Made by a program: the position numbers and the translations under genes. 14,312 nt of DNA, taken from NCBI GenBank assembly GCA_937902565.1, contig CALFMX010000263.1, positions 1 through 14,312 on the forward strand. The letters run 5' to 3'. The notes below the pieces were generated by a model, which worked only from the letters and a program-made list of their open reading frames with translations, did not search any database and was not told where the DNA came from. Positions within the stretch are counted from its first letter, which is position 1, and each line of letters begins with the position of its first letter. The stretch comes from an uncultured Spirochaetales bacterium. GTDB taxonomy: Bacteria > Spirochaetota > Spirochaetia > Sphaerochaetales > Sphaerochaetaceae. Shown here piece after piece: positions 1 through 6,608 of the stretch.

Positions 1-1
1 C

Positions 2-601
2 ACCCCCATCCCCGTCTCCTTCGAGACGTGGGGCTACCACCTTGTCATCGTCGACACCGGCGGCAACCACGCCAACCTCACCCCCGAGTACGCCTCGGTG
101 CCCATCGAGATGCGCAGTGTCGCCGCCTTCTTCTCAAAAGAGCAGCTCAGGGAGGTCGATCCCGACCTCTTCTTCTCATCCATCAAGGAGCTACGAAATG
201 AGCTCAACAACGACCGCGCCATCCTCAGGGCCATCCACTTCTTCGAGGAGAACCGACGCGTCGAAGGGATGCTCAGCGCCCTGCAGAACAACGACATCGA
301 CACCTACCTGCAGCTGGTCAACAAGAGCGGCGAGAGCTCGTTCTGCTTCCTGCAGAACCTCTATCCCACCACCCTCCCCTCTGAGCAGGGCCTGAGCCTC
401 GCCATCGCGCTGACCACGGTCATACTCGGCAGAGACGCCACGGTACGGGTCCACGGCGGAGGTTTTGCCGGAACCATCCAGGCCTATGTGAAGAGCGAGG
501 ACCTTGAGCACTATGTCAAGGAGATGGAGACGGTCTTCGGCCAAGGGTCGGTCACTGTCATCGAGGTACGCAGCACCCCTACGGCGTGTATCCTTGCTTG
601 A
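2..601 (+). CDS. galK: galactokinase, C-terminal part (5'-truncated by contig edge)
   Basis: The protein phosphorylates galactose to galactose 1-phosphate with ATP, the first committed step of the Leloir pathway, in the cytoplasm. The frame is open from base 2, so the N-terminal part with the sugar-binding and ATP-binding motifs lies off the window; about 199 residues remain. What is seen: a GYHLVIVDTGGNHANLT strand, a helical stretch around LRAIHFFEENRRV, and the GHMP-kinase C-terminal glycine motif VRVHGGGFAGTIQAYV, typical of galactokinases of Firmicutes and related groups. The GGGFAGT motif and the order of the segments make galactokinase much more likely than other GHMP kinases (mevalonate, homoserine kinase). 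The stop is TGA at 599-601, followed by a strong inverted repeat. Nothing upstream is visible, so operon partners are unknown. Confidence 0.88.
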   Translation, partial: TPIPVSFETWGYHLVIVDTGGNHANLTPEYASVPIEMRSVAAFFSKEQLREVDPDLFFSSIKELRNELNNDRAILRAIHFFEENRRVEGMLSALQNNDIDTYLQLVNKSGESSFCFLQNLYPTTLPSEQGLSLAIALTTVILGRDATVRVHGGGFAGTIQAYVKSEDLEHYVKEMETVFGQGSVTVIEVRSTPTACILA

Positions 602-628
602 CACCAAGCAATTGGATACCTTGGCTTT

Positions 629-672
629 GAGGTGCGAGGCTACGTGATTGTATATGTGGTGCCTCGCCCCTC
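629..672. repeat. inverted repeat after galK, possible terminator
   Basis: Arms 629-640 and 661-672 pair over 12 positions with one mismatch (T633/C668), around a 20-base loop. It lies 28 bases after the galK stop and overlaps the last codons of the minus-strand remnant. Downstream on the plus strand the sequence is only mildly T-rich (CTTCAATTTTC), so it is a weak candidate for an intrinsic terminator of galK. Confidence 0.4.
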
Positions 673-1112
673 TCCTTCAATTTTCACATACCCTCGGCCT
701 ACCAGTGATTTCAATAGTTTTACAACCTTTGTTTTTCCAAAACCAGTATGTGTTGCCACTTCGGAACTTGAGAGTATCCGATTCCCCACTGTCTTTAGGA
801 AACTATTGGAAATATCCTCTTTGTACTCTACATATCTAGATGCTCTCATACAGCCATCCTCCTCATGGTCCAACAGCACTCCAGAACGGTCGCAAAAGCA
901 ATCGTATTTATTTGCGTTCGTTTTTATGAACGTACGTACCTCGAAAAATCCTGAGCTTCAACCACGGATGATTGTCTGTCTACTTTTGGAAAGAAAATTT
1001 CCAATGAAAAGTGGGATTTGTCCACTTCAGGAACAATGATATGAGTACCTATTATTTGATATTTTAGAAGAGGCAGAAAGCCTGGAGACAGGTTGTCAGT
1101 ATCTCTGTCTCC
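640..1112 (-). pseudogene. frameshifted remnant ending in a winged-helix domain
   Basis: Two minus-strand frames together look like one decayed gene. One frame is open from 1112 to a TAA at 924-926 and contains a HIIVPEVDKSHFSLEIFFPK stretch; the other is open from 957 to a TAG at 640-642. The two overlap at 924-957, so a single frameshift would join them. The second part ends in ILSSSEVATHTGFGKTKVVK followed by LVGRGYVKIEGEGRGTTY, a helix-turn-helix plus wing pattern like that closing ATP-binding or RecG-like (AlbA_2-type) regulators; that family name is only a guess. No start codon with a ribosome site is evident. The stretch is A+T-rich: I count 44 G/C in 901-1020 (about 37%) against 44 in 60 bases at 2041-2100 of thrC. 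This fits foreign or decaying DNA. A short intact GTG-started ORF at 640-879 is the alternative. Confidence 0.42.
1084..1112. repeat. short inverted repeat
   Basis: GGAGACAG at 1084-1091 is the exact reverse complement of CTGTCTCC at 1105-1112, with a 13-base spacer. No T-run follows on either strand. Function unknown; it sits at the far end of the remnant gene. Confidence 0.3.
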
Positions 1113-1139
1113 TCATGGAAACACTCGTCTATTATGCTA

Positions 1140-1169
1140 ATGGCGGATGAGCAATCAGCTCTCCGCCAT
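1140..1169. terminator. strong hairpin downstream of thrC
   Basis: ATGGCGGA at 1140-1147 pairs exactly with TCCGCCAT at 1162-1169, and GAGC at 1149-1152 pairs with GCTC at 1158-1161, leaving one bulged T and a 5-base loop. It begins 23 bases past the thrC stop on the minus strand, the position expected for the end of the thr operon. There is no clean U-tract after it (TAGCATAATAG on the minus strand), so it may stop transcription weakly or protect the 3' end of the mRNA. Confidence 0.5.
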
Positions 1170-1192
1170 ATACTATTGGATTCATAGTCCAG

Positions 1193-2458
1193 TCAGCCGA
1201 ACAACAGATGATAATCCGCCTCAATGCTCTGATACTCGCTCCTCTTGTCCAAAAGCGCGGCGAGCTGGGGCGGGACCTCGACCGTGGCTCCGATCAGGGG
1301 TTCGACGGTCTCCTCGAACTTTGCCGGATGGGCGGTTGAGACGATGATCGCCCCCTCGCCTGCAAAGTGATCGCGCCGGACACGCTCGGCGGTCGCCGTA
1401 TGGGGGCAGAGGATGTAGCCGCTCTCCCGATAGACCTCACCGATCGTTTCCCTGATCGCCTCATCGCTCACCGACCACGCTTTAAGTGAGGCGCGCATCT
1501 CGTCGGTGGGATAGAGGGCGAAGAGCCGCTCCATATTGGAGGGGGCGCCCACATCCATCGCGTTGGCCAGGGTCTGCACCGAAGCGCGCCCCGCGTAGGT
1601 CCCGCTCTCCAGATAGTCGACGATGGTCCTATTCTCATTGACCGCCAGGGCGATCTCCTTGATCGGGGCTCCCATGGTGAGCGCCCAGTAGGCAGCGGTG
1701 GCGTTGCCCACATTGCCGCTGGGGATGATGATCGTCGGCCGCTTGCCATACGCTCCATTGTAGAGCTGTGAGGCGTAGACGTAGTAGACCGATTGGGGCA
1801 GGAGGCGCCCCAGGTTGATGGAGTTGGCACTGCTGAGGTTGTGGGCCATCGAGAGGCCCGTGTCCATGAACGCCTCCTTGACCATCCGCTGGCAGTCGTC
1901 GAAGGAGCCGTCCACCTCATACGCCTCGATGTTCCCGCCCCAGCAGGTGAGCTGTTGCTGCTGCCGGGCACTGACGCGGCCCTTGGGGTAGAGCACCTTC
2001 ACCTTGATCCGTTGCTTGCCGGCAAAGGCGGCTGCCACCGCCCCGCCGGTGTCCCCGCTGGTGGCCACCAGGATGGTCAGCTGCTCCCCCCTCTTGGCGA
2101 GAATCCGCTCCATCGAGGAGGCGAGGAAGCGGGCACCGAAGTCCTTGAACGCTGCAGTCGGGCCCCAGAAGAGCTCCAGCACCATTGCCTCGTCAGAGAG
2201 CGGGTGGAGGGGAACGGGGAAATCGAAGGCTTCGACGCAGATCTCAGCCAGGTCAGCGAGCAGCTCATCACCCTCGAAGAAGGGTGCAAGCACCTCATAG
2301 GCGAGTTCGGCGTAGGAGGAGATCTCCCCATAGGGGAGGTGGATCAGGGATGGGAACGACTCGGGGATGTAGAGTCCTCCATCGGGGGCCAGGCCCTGCA
2401 TGATGGCATCACTGGCTCCTACGGGCTCGGTATTGTTGCGTGTCGATCTGTACTGCAC
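1193..2458 (-). CDS. thrC: threonine synthase
   Basis: A PLP enzyme that converts O-phosphohomoserine to threonine, the last step of threonine synthesis, in the cytoplasm. The 421-residue length is normal for the class. Seen in the sequence: N-terminal LAPDGGLYIPE, the PLP-lysine motif FWGPTAAFKDFGARF with the likely Schiff-base lysine K105, the phosphate-binding loop ATSGDTGGAV, and PSGNVGNATAAY. The GTG start at 2456-2458 is chosen because GGAGGAGA lies directly before it. The gene follows the ThrA-like gene with only 9 bases between stop and start, and its ribosome site overlaps the thrA stop (TAGGAGG), so the two are co-transcribed and probably translationally coupled. The substrate-making enzyme, homoserine kinase, is not in this cluster. 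Confidence 0.95.
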   Translation of the reverse strand: MQYRSTRNNTEPVGASDAIMQGLAPDGGLYIPESFPSLIHLPYGEISSYAELAYEVLAPFFEGDELLADLAEICVEAFDFPVPLHPLSDEAMVLELFWGPTAAFKDFGARFLASSMERILAKRGEQLTILVATSGDTGGAVAAAFAGKQRIKVKVLYPKGRVSARQQQQLTCWGGNIEAYEVDGSFDDCQRMVKEAFMDTGLSMAHNLSSANSINLGRLLPQSVYYVYASQLYNGAYGKRPTIIIPSGNVGNATAAYWALTMGAPIKEIALAVNENRTIVDYLESGTYAGRASVQTLANAMDVGAPSNMERLFALYPTDEMRASLKAWSVSDEAIRETIGEVYRESGYILCPHTATAERVRRDHFAGEGAIIVSTAHPAKFEETVEPLIGATVEVPPQLAALLDKRSEYQSIEADYHLLFG

Positions 2459-2467
2459 TCTCTCCTC

Positions 2468-4864
2468 CTACAGTCGGGCGCCCAGGTATGCTGCCAGGCG
2501 CAAGATATCACTGAAGACACCACCGGCGGTGACTTCCCTACCCGCCCCCGGCCCCTGGACAACCAGTGGTTGGGTGCGATAGCGATCGGTAATAAAGCAG
2601 ATGACGTTGTCCGTCCCCCCTGCCTGGGCAAAGGGGTGGGTGCTGGCAAAGCTGGTGAGGGCAGCGCTGCAGCGCCCCTCCTCATCAACGGTCCCGACGT
2701 AGCGCAGCGTCTTGCCCTCACGCTGTGCCTGCTGGTACTGCTCCTCTATGAAGGGGTCGAGCTCGGTGAGGCGGTCCATGAACTCGGAGAGGGGGATGGT
2801 GCGCAGCTGCTCGGGAACCAGGTTGTCGATGGGGATGGTGTCCACCTCCACCGAATGGCCGATCTCACGGGCGAGGATGACGACCTTGCGTCCCACGTCC
2901 ATGCCCGAGAGGTCGTCCCGCGGGTCCGGTTCGGTGTAGCCCATCTCCTTGGCCTGGCGCACCAGGGTCGAGAAGGGCACCGTTCCGTCGTAGGTGGAGA
3001 AGAGCCAGGCGAGGGTCCCGCTGACGATTCCCTCGATACGGTGGATGCGGTCTCCCGTCTGAACCAGGTCCTGCAGTGTCCCGATGACCGGTAGTGCCGC
3101 CCCGACGGTCGTCTCATAGAGGAAGCGCCGTCCGGTGCGCAGTGCGGTCTCGAAGAGGGAGTTGTAGTACTCCATGCTCGCAGTCCCTGCCTTCTTGTTG
3201 GGGGTGATGACGTGGATGCCACGTTCAAGCCACTCTTTGTACATCAATGCAAGATCGCTGCTGGCGGTGCAGTCGATGATGAGGGAGTGGGGAAAGTATG
3301 TCGCACCGATGTGGCGGACGAAGCGATCGAGGTCGAGCGCCTCTGCTTCCTTGTCAAAGCGCTCCTTCCACTGAGCCGGGTCGATGCCGTCGCGATCGAG
3401 GAGCATCACTTTTGAGGTGGCGATGCCCCTGATATGGATATCGAGGCCAAACTGGCTCTTCAGCCGCTCACTCTCGGCCGCTATCTGGGCCAGGAGGGTC
3501 CCCCCGATCGACCCGGGGCCGATGAGGCCGACGCTGAGGGCCTGCTTGGAGAGGAAGAAGCGGGCGTGCAGGGCACGCAGGGCTTTCTTTGAGTCCTCGC
3601 TCCTGATAACAGCACTGATGTTGGTCTCGCTCGATCCCTGGGCGATGGCGATGACGTTCACCCCGGCCTTGCCGAGGGAGGAGAAGAACTTGCCGGCGAT
3701 GCCGGCCTGGCCAGTCATCCGCTTGCCAACAGCTGCGAGGATGGCGAGGTTGCGTTGTGCCTCGATGGACTGGATGAGCTTCTCATCGAGCTCCCGGGCA
3801 AACTCAATGCTGGCGGTCTGCCGTGCCCTGTCCATTTCGCTCTGGGGGACGGCAAAGCAGATGGAGTACTCACTGCTTGCCTGGGTGATGAGGGTGACGG
3901 AGATACCCGCCCGTCTCATGGCACTGAAGAGGCGGCTTGCCGTACCCACCACCCCACTCATGCCACTGCCCTCGACGTTGATGAGCGCCATATCCTTGAT
4001 GATGGAGAAGCCCTTCACCCGATCACGCCCCTCGCCGTTGCCCTCCCTGCTGACCGTGGAGCCCGGGTCCCTTTCATCACCCCAGTAGCGCAACTGTACA
4101 TCAATCTCCTGCCGGATGGCCGGCAACAACGCCTGTGGGTCGATGATGGGGCTTCCGAAGAAGGAGAGCTCACTCGCCTCACTGTAGGAGAGCGTGCGGA
4201 TGACCTGGGCTGATGGGACCTCCCGCTCATCGGCGCTCTTGAGCAGCGATGTATTGTTCCAGAAGGTCACCCCACCCGCCTCAAGCTTTGAGGCCAGTGC
4301 CGATGCGGCGTACTCGCTCCTCAGCGCCTTGGGGGTGGTCGCCTCCCCCTGGGGGAGGTTTCCGTAGACGATCAGGAGCTGGTGGTTTGCCACCAGGGGC
4401 TCATTGACCTGGCCATATTCGGCAATCTGGGCGTCGATCTCATGGGAGAGGGACCAGTGGCAGAGGAGGTCGGCAACCCAGCTTGTTGCCAGGCGCTCAG
4501 CATAGCGGGTCACCCCGTCGCTGATCTCCTCGACAAGCCAGACGGAGCGAAGCAGGTCCTCGATATCGGAGAAGCCGCCCTTGATGCGTTCCATGACCTT
4601 GGAACCGAGCACGATCGGCAGGAGGGTCTCGATGACCGTATTCCACGCCTTGAAGCGCTGCTCCTGCACTGACCAGAGCCGTTCATCGCGCTCCTTGGCA
4701 AGGGTGAGGAGCGACCCGAGCTCTAGGGACGGGTCCTTCAGCGGTGCGAGGACAACGACCTGGTGTGTCTCGTCATAGGAGCGGATGAGGCGGACAAACT
4801 GCTGGCAACCCGCTTTCGATATAACATTGGCACTCTCCAGTGCATGGATCCTCAACGTCTTCAC
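2468..4864 (-). CDS. thrA: ThrA-like homoserine dehydrogenase with degenerate aspartokinase domain
   Basis: Full-length ThrA architecture (798 residues): an aspartokinase-like region about 1-275, two ACT regulatory domains about 285-440, and homoserine dehydrogenase 443-798, which reduces aspartate semialdehyde to homoserine. The dehydrogenase is intact: NAD(P) loop GPGSIGG (449-455), TPNKKAGT (554-561), GIVSGT (612-617), DPRDDLSGMD (647-656) and a C-terminal GAGREVTAGGVF. The ACT part (ITQASSEYSI, IAQGSSETNIS) also matches E. coli ThrA closely. The kinase part does not: where ThrA has LKFGGTSVAN, this has LRIHALESAN (4-13), the GRNGSDYSA loop is ALRSEYAAS, and WTDVDGVYTCDPR is WNNTSLLKSADER. 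Kinase activity is therefore probably lost, while the domain may still serve in assembly or feedback. The start is GTG at 4862-4864, because GGAGGAG lies just before it; the same ribosome site precedes thrC. A TATGAT -10-like hexamer lies at 4882-4887 with no convincing -35. Confidence 0.93.
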   Translation of the reverse strand: MKTLRIHALESANVISKAGCQQFVRLIRSYDETHQVVVLAPLKDPSLELGSLLTLAKERDERLWSVQEQRFKAWNTVIETLLPIVLGSKVMERIKGGFSDIEDLLRSVWLVEEISDGVTRYAERLATSWVADLLCHWSLSHEIDAQIAEYGQVNEPLVANHQLLIVYGNLPQGEATTPKALRSEYAASALASKLEAGGVTFWNNTSLLKSADEREVPSAQVIRTLSYSEASELSFFGSPIIDPQALLPAIRQEIDVQLRYWGDERDPGSTVSREGNGEGRDRVKGFSIIKDMALINVEGSGMSGVVGTASRLFSAMRRAGISVTLITQASSEYSICFAVPQSEMDRARQTASIEFARELDEKLIQSIEAQRNLAILAAVGKRMTGQAGIAGKFFSSLGKAGVNVIAIAQGSSETNISAVIRSEDSKKALRALHARFFLSKQALSVGLIGPGSIGGTLLAQIAAESERLKSQFGLDIHIRGIATSKVMLLDRDGIDPAQWKERFDKEAEALDLDRFVRHIGATYFPHSLIIDCTASSDLALMYKEWLERGIHVITPNKKAGTASMEYYNSLFETALRTGRRFLYETTVGAALPVIGTLQDLVQTGDRIHRIEGIVSGTLAWLFSTYDGTVPFSTLVRQAKEMGYTEPDPRDDLSGMDVGRKVVILAREIGHSVEVDTIPIDNLVPEQLRTIPLSEFMDRLTELDPFIEEQYQQAQREGKTLRYVGTVDEEGRCSAALTSFASTHPFAQAGGTDNVICFITDRYRTQPLVVQGPGAGREVTAGGVFSDILRLAAYLGARL

Positions 4865-4923
4865 TCTCTCCTCCAAAGTTCATCATACCAAACAACCCAG
4901 TGAACAAACGCATACCCTATATA

Positions 4924-4950
4924 TGACAAAAGAGCCCAGCTCTGGGCTCT
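4924..4950 (-). terminator. intrinsic terminator of rpmB
   Basis: AGAGCCCA at 4931-4938 and TGGGCTCT at 4943-4950 form a perfect 8-bp stem with a GCTC loop (read on plus). On the minus strand the stem runs directly into TTTTGTCATAT. It lies 28 bases past the rpmB stop and separates rpmB from the thr genes, which therefore need their own promoter at 4865-4930. Confidence 0.85.
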
Positions 4951-4977
4951 CTGACAATCGAGTTGATGTAACAGTTG

Positions 4978-5208
4978 TTACACGAGCTTCTCGACCCGTC
5001 CGCTCTTCAGGCACCGTGCACAGACCTTGATGGTCGTCGGAGTATCGTTGACCATGGTCTTCACGCTGATAATATTGGGGCGGAATACACGCTTGCTCTT
5101 CACTCCAATGTGCTGGCCCACGCCACCCTTCTTCTTGGCCTGACCTTTCCGTGGAACGCTGTTACCGGCCACTGTTCCTTTGCCGCAAATTTCACATCTA
5201 CGTGCCAT
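4978..5208 (-). CDS. rpmB: 50S ribosomal protein L28 (bL28)
   Basis: A structural protein of the large ribosomal subunit, 76 residues, normal for the family. The start MARRCEICGKG, the lysine-rich KGQAKKKGGVGQHIG stretch, the conserved KRVFRPN segment and the end VCARCLKSGRVEKLV identify it. It is the zinc-binding form: the pairs C5/C8 and C63/C66 are both complete. The ATG at 5206-5208 is preferred over an in-frame GTG four codons upstream because AAGGTGG sits 8 bases before the ATG and the family begins with MARxC. It appears monocistronic, with its own terminator and a leader of about 130 bases that can fold. Confidence 0.96.
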   Translation of the reverse strand: MARRCEICGKGTVAGNSVPRKGQAKKKGGVGQHIGVKSKRVFRPNIISVKTMVNDTPTTIKVCARCLKSGRVEKLV

Positions 5209-5273
5209 CTCTATATCCACCTTGTCCTAATAGTTCATTTCCGGCTCCTGGGAGCCTGTTGAAATCACAGCAC

Positions 5274-5316
5274 GTCTTGTACGGGCAACCGGTGTCCGTG
5301 AGCAGGTCAACAAGAC
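5274..5316. repeat. nested inverted repeat in the rpmB leader
   Basis: GTCTTGT (5274-5280) pairs with ACAAGAC (5310-5316), and just inside ACGG (5281-5284) pairs with CCGT (5296-5299), leaving a one-sided bulge. A small GGCTCC/GGAGCC repeat lies nearby at 5243-5256. If rpmB starts from the suggested promoter, both are in its 5' untranslated region and could be a structured leader. Evidence is pairing only. Confidence 0.25.
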
Positions 5317-5346
5317 ACAAGCAGTATGGACCTCAACCTTTGCCAA

Positions 5347-5373
5347 ATTATCAGATAACAGCTTTTGTGTAAA
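5347..5373 (-). promoter_or_regulatory. possible rpmB promoter
   Basis: On the minus strand, TTTACA (5373-5368) is followed after 15 bases by GATAAT (5352-5347), each one mismatch from the sigma-70 consensus. The spacer is shorter than ideal. It would give a leader of about 130 bases. Confidence 0.3.
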
Positions 5374-5438
5374 GAGAAAGGTACAATCTTTTTGCTTTTG
5401 CCTTGCTCGAAGCCCATATTCTTGGGTAAGCTGGGCCC

Positions 5439-5882
5439 ATGCAGCGCTTTTTCATCCTTCGACTCGACAAAGACGTGCGGGCAAGAGTGGAACGGGAGCG
5501 GACCCGGCTCTACCAGGAGAGCGGGGACAGCTCCTTCTTCACCTTCGAAGCGTGCATCATCCTCGGCCCCGTCGAGGGGCCCATCCCCTCCTATGTACCC
5601 TGCCCCGCCCTGCCCCTTGAGGTCGGGAGGGCGCGCTGGGAGCAGGGGACGCTCCACTGTCCCATCGATGGAAACGCGCTTGCCCCTATCCGTGAGGCCT
5701 GCAACACCAGCTGGCCGACCAGTGGCATCTACCTCGGGGAGGCCCACGGGGAGAGTGAGCTCGAGGAGCTGACTATTGGCTACCTGACCTTTGCTATCCT
5801 CACGGTCGAGAAGGACGGCGACCTCTTTCGTTGGCATATCTCTCAAGAAATCCATCTCGACTCGGGCAGAGGTGAGCGATAG
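5439..5882 (+). CDS. hypothetical protein, 147 residues
   Basis: I do not recognise this protein. It begins MQRFFILRLDKDVRARVERE and ends with a hydrophilic tail; there is no signal peptide or membrane segment. Four cysteines (in EACII, VPCPA, LHCPI and EACNT) are not arranged as a clear metal site. Codons end mostly in G or C like those of neighbouring genes (for example ATC, CTC, GAC, GTG, CGG), which supports a real gene, whereas the long minus-strand ORF opposite it looks like a shadow. No good Shine-Dalgarno precedes the ATG at 5439 (upstream CTTGGGTAAGCTGGGCCC). The last 83 bases overlap the 3' end of the convergent endonuclease III gene. A bacterium-specific regulatory or nucleic-acid-related role would be a guess, so none is given. 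Confidence 0.7.
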   Translation: MQRFFILRLDKDVRARVERERTRLYQESGDSSFFTFEACIILGPVEGPIPSYVPCPALPLEVGRARWEQGTLHCPIDGNALAPIREACNTSWPTSGIYLGEAHGESELEELTIGYLTFAILTVEKDGDLFRWHISQEIHLDSGRGER

Positions 5883-6468
5883 CACACTCCTCGCAGAGCG
5901 GCCTCTTGGCATGACAGACGGTCCGCCCCCAGAGGTTCGCCGTCATCGAGAAGCGGTACTGCATCGAGGGGTCAAGAATCTCCTTGATCCCCTCCTCAAC
6001 CTTCACTGGATCCTTGGTATCGACAAGAGAGAGACGGTTGACCACCCGGCTGAAGTGGGTATCGACGATGATGGCGGGCTTTCCGTAGATGTCGCCGAGG
6101 ACACAGCTGGCAGTCTTCCTTCCCACCCCCGGCAGGGTTATCAACTCCTCCATCGTCGATGGAACCGGCCGGCCGGCCAGCTGCCTGGCGGTGGCGATGA
6201 TGTTCTTCGCCTTGGCCCGGTAGAAGCCGGTTGCATAGATGATCGCCTCCACATCCTCAAGCCGGGCCGTAGCCAGGCTTTCCGCATCAGGATAGGCGGC
6301 AAAGAGGTCCCTGACCACGACGTTGACGATCCGGTCGGTGGTCTGGGCACTGAGGATCACCGAGATGAGAAAGCGAAAGGGATCGCGTTCATCGAGGAAC
6401 TGGATCTCCTTTGGCAACTGCTCATCGAGGATCCGATAGACACTGCAAATACGTTCTTCTGCCTTCAT
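5800..6468 (-). CDS. nth: endonuclease III (DNA glycosylase/AP lyase)
   Basis: A base-excision repair enzyme that removes oxidised pyrimidines and cleaves the abasic site. Its 222 residues are slightly longer than the roughly 211 of E. coli Nth. Seen: the N-terminal FLISVILSAQTTD, the helix-hairpin-helix LPGVGRKTA with catalytic lysine K118, the catalytic aspartate D136 in VDTHFSRVVNRLS, and a complete [4Fe-4S] site C185-x6-C192-x2-C195-x5-C201. About 20 residues follow the last cysteine; this tail is the portion that overlaps the convergent plus-strand gene. The ATG at 6466-6468 has GGGAAG unusually close before it. The gene is divergent from tRNA-Pro, with only 60 bases between them. Confidence 0.95.
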   Translation of the reverse strand: MKAEERICSVYRILDEQLPKEIQFLDERDPFRFLISVILSAQTTDRIVNVVVRDLFAAYPDAESLATARLEDVEAIIYATGFYRAKAKNIIATARQLAGRPVPSTMEELITLPGVGRKTASCVLGDIYGKPAIIVDTHFSRVVNRLSLVDTKDPVKVEEGIKEILDPSMQYRFSMTANLWGRTVCHAKRPLCEECAIAHLCPSRDGFLERYANERGRRPSRP

Positions 6469-6476
6469 GGCTTCCC

Positions 6477-6505
6477 ATACTACCCCTTGACCTGAACTCT
6501 CTCAA
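6477..6505 (-). promoter_or_regulatory. possible nth promoter
   Basis: On the minus strand TTGAGA (6505-6500) is followed after 17 bases by TAGTAT (6482-6477). Transcription would start near 6470, within two or three bases of the nth ATG, implying a nearly leaderless mRNA. It overlaps the tRNA-Pro promoter on the other strand. Confidence 0.3.
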
Positions 6506-6516
6506 GCCCGTATACT
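6487..6516 (+). promoter_or_regulatory. promoter of tRNA-Pro
   Basis: TTGACC (6487-6492), an 18-base spacer and TATACT (6511-6516) make a near-consensus sigma-70 promoter. The expected start near 6523 is about six bases before the mature tRNA. Confidence 0.75.
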
Positions 6517-6528
6517 CGTCTAGAGTTT

Positions 6529-6601
6529 CGGGGCGTAGCCTAGTGGCTATGGCGCCTGCTTTGGGAGCAGGATATCGAAGGTTCGAGTCCTTTCGCCCCG
6601 A
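6529..6601 (+). tRNA. tRNA-Pro (anticodon TGG)
   Basis: The sequence folds as a 73-base cloverleaf. The acceptor stem CGGGGCG (6529-6535) pairs fully with CGCCCCG (6594-6600), followed by discriminator A. The D-stem is GCC/GGC. The anticodon stem CCTGC/GCAGG encloses the loop TTTGGGA, anticodon TGG, which reads CCA and other proline codons by wobble. The T-arm is GAAGG-TTCGAGT-CCTTT with one G-U pair. The 3' CCA is not encoded (CTA follows), so it must be added by the CCA-adding enzyme. Confidence 0.95.
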
Positions 6602-6608
6602 CTATCAT

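Noticed and set aside
632..1039. A 135-residue plus-strand ORF in the A+T-rich stretch
   Set aside because: It has no ribosome site and no recognisable motif, and the opposite strand carries a winged-helix pattern, so it is taken as a shadow.
1140..1169. Possible transposon end or CRISPR repeat
   Set aside because: The hairpin occurs once, has no direct repeats around it, and no transposase or cas gene is present.
1793..3094. A 433-residue plus-strand ORF opposite thrA/thrC
   Set aside because: It is antisense to two clear enzyme genes, shows no family motif, and is a usual by-product of high G+C coding sequence. The same applies to the minus-strand ORFs 5307-5912, 10726-11391 and 12257-12964.
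4865..4876. An upstream TTG start for the thrA-like gene at 4876
   Set aside because: The four extra codons are the ribosome-binding site itself (GGAGGAG); the GTG at 4862-4864 sits at the right distance after it.
4865..4930. An attenuator or threonine leader peptide before thrA
   Set aside because: Only about 65 bases separate the rpmB terminator from the thrA start; no short Thr/Ile-rich ORF or second hairpin is present.
5382..5387. TACAAT as a -10 box for the 5439-5882 gene
   Set aside because: No acceptable -35 lies 15-19 bases upstream and the next candidate pair (5392-5420) is no better, so no promoter is called.
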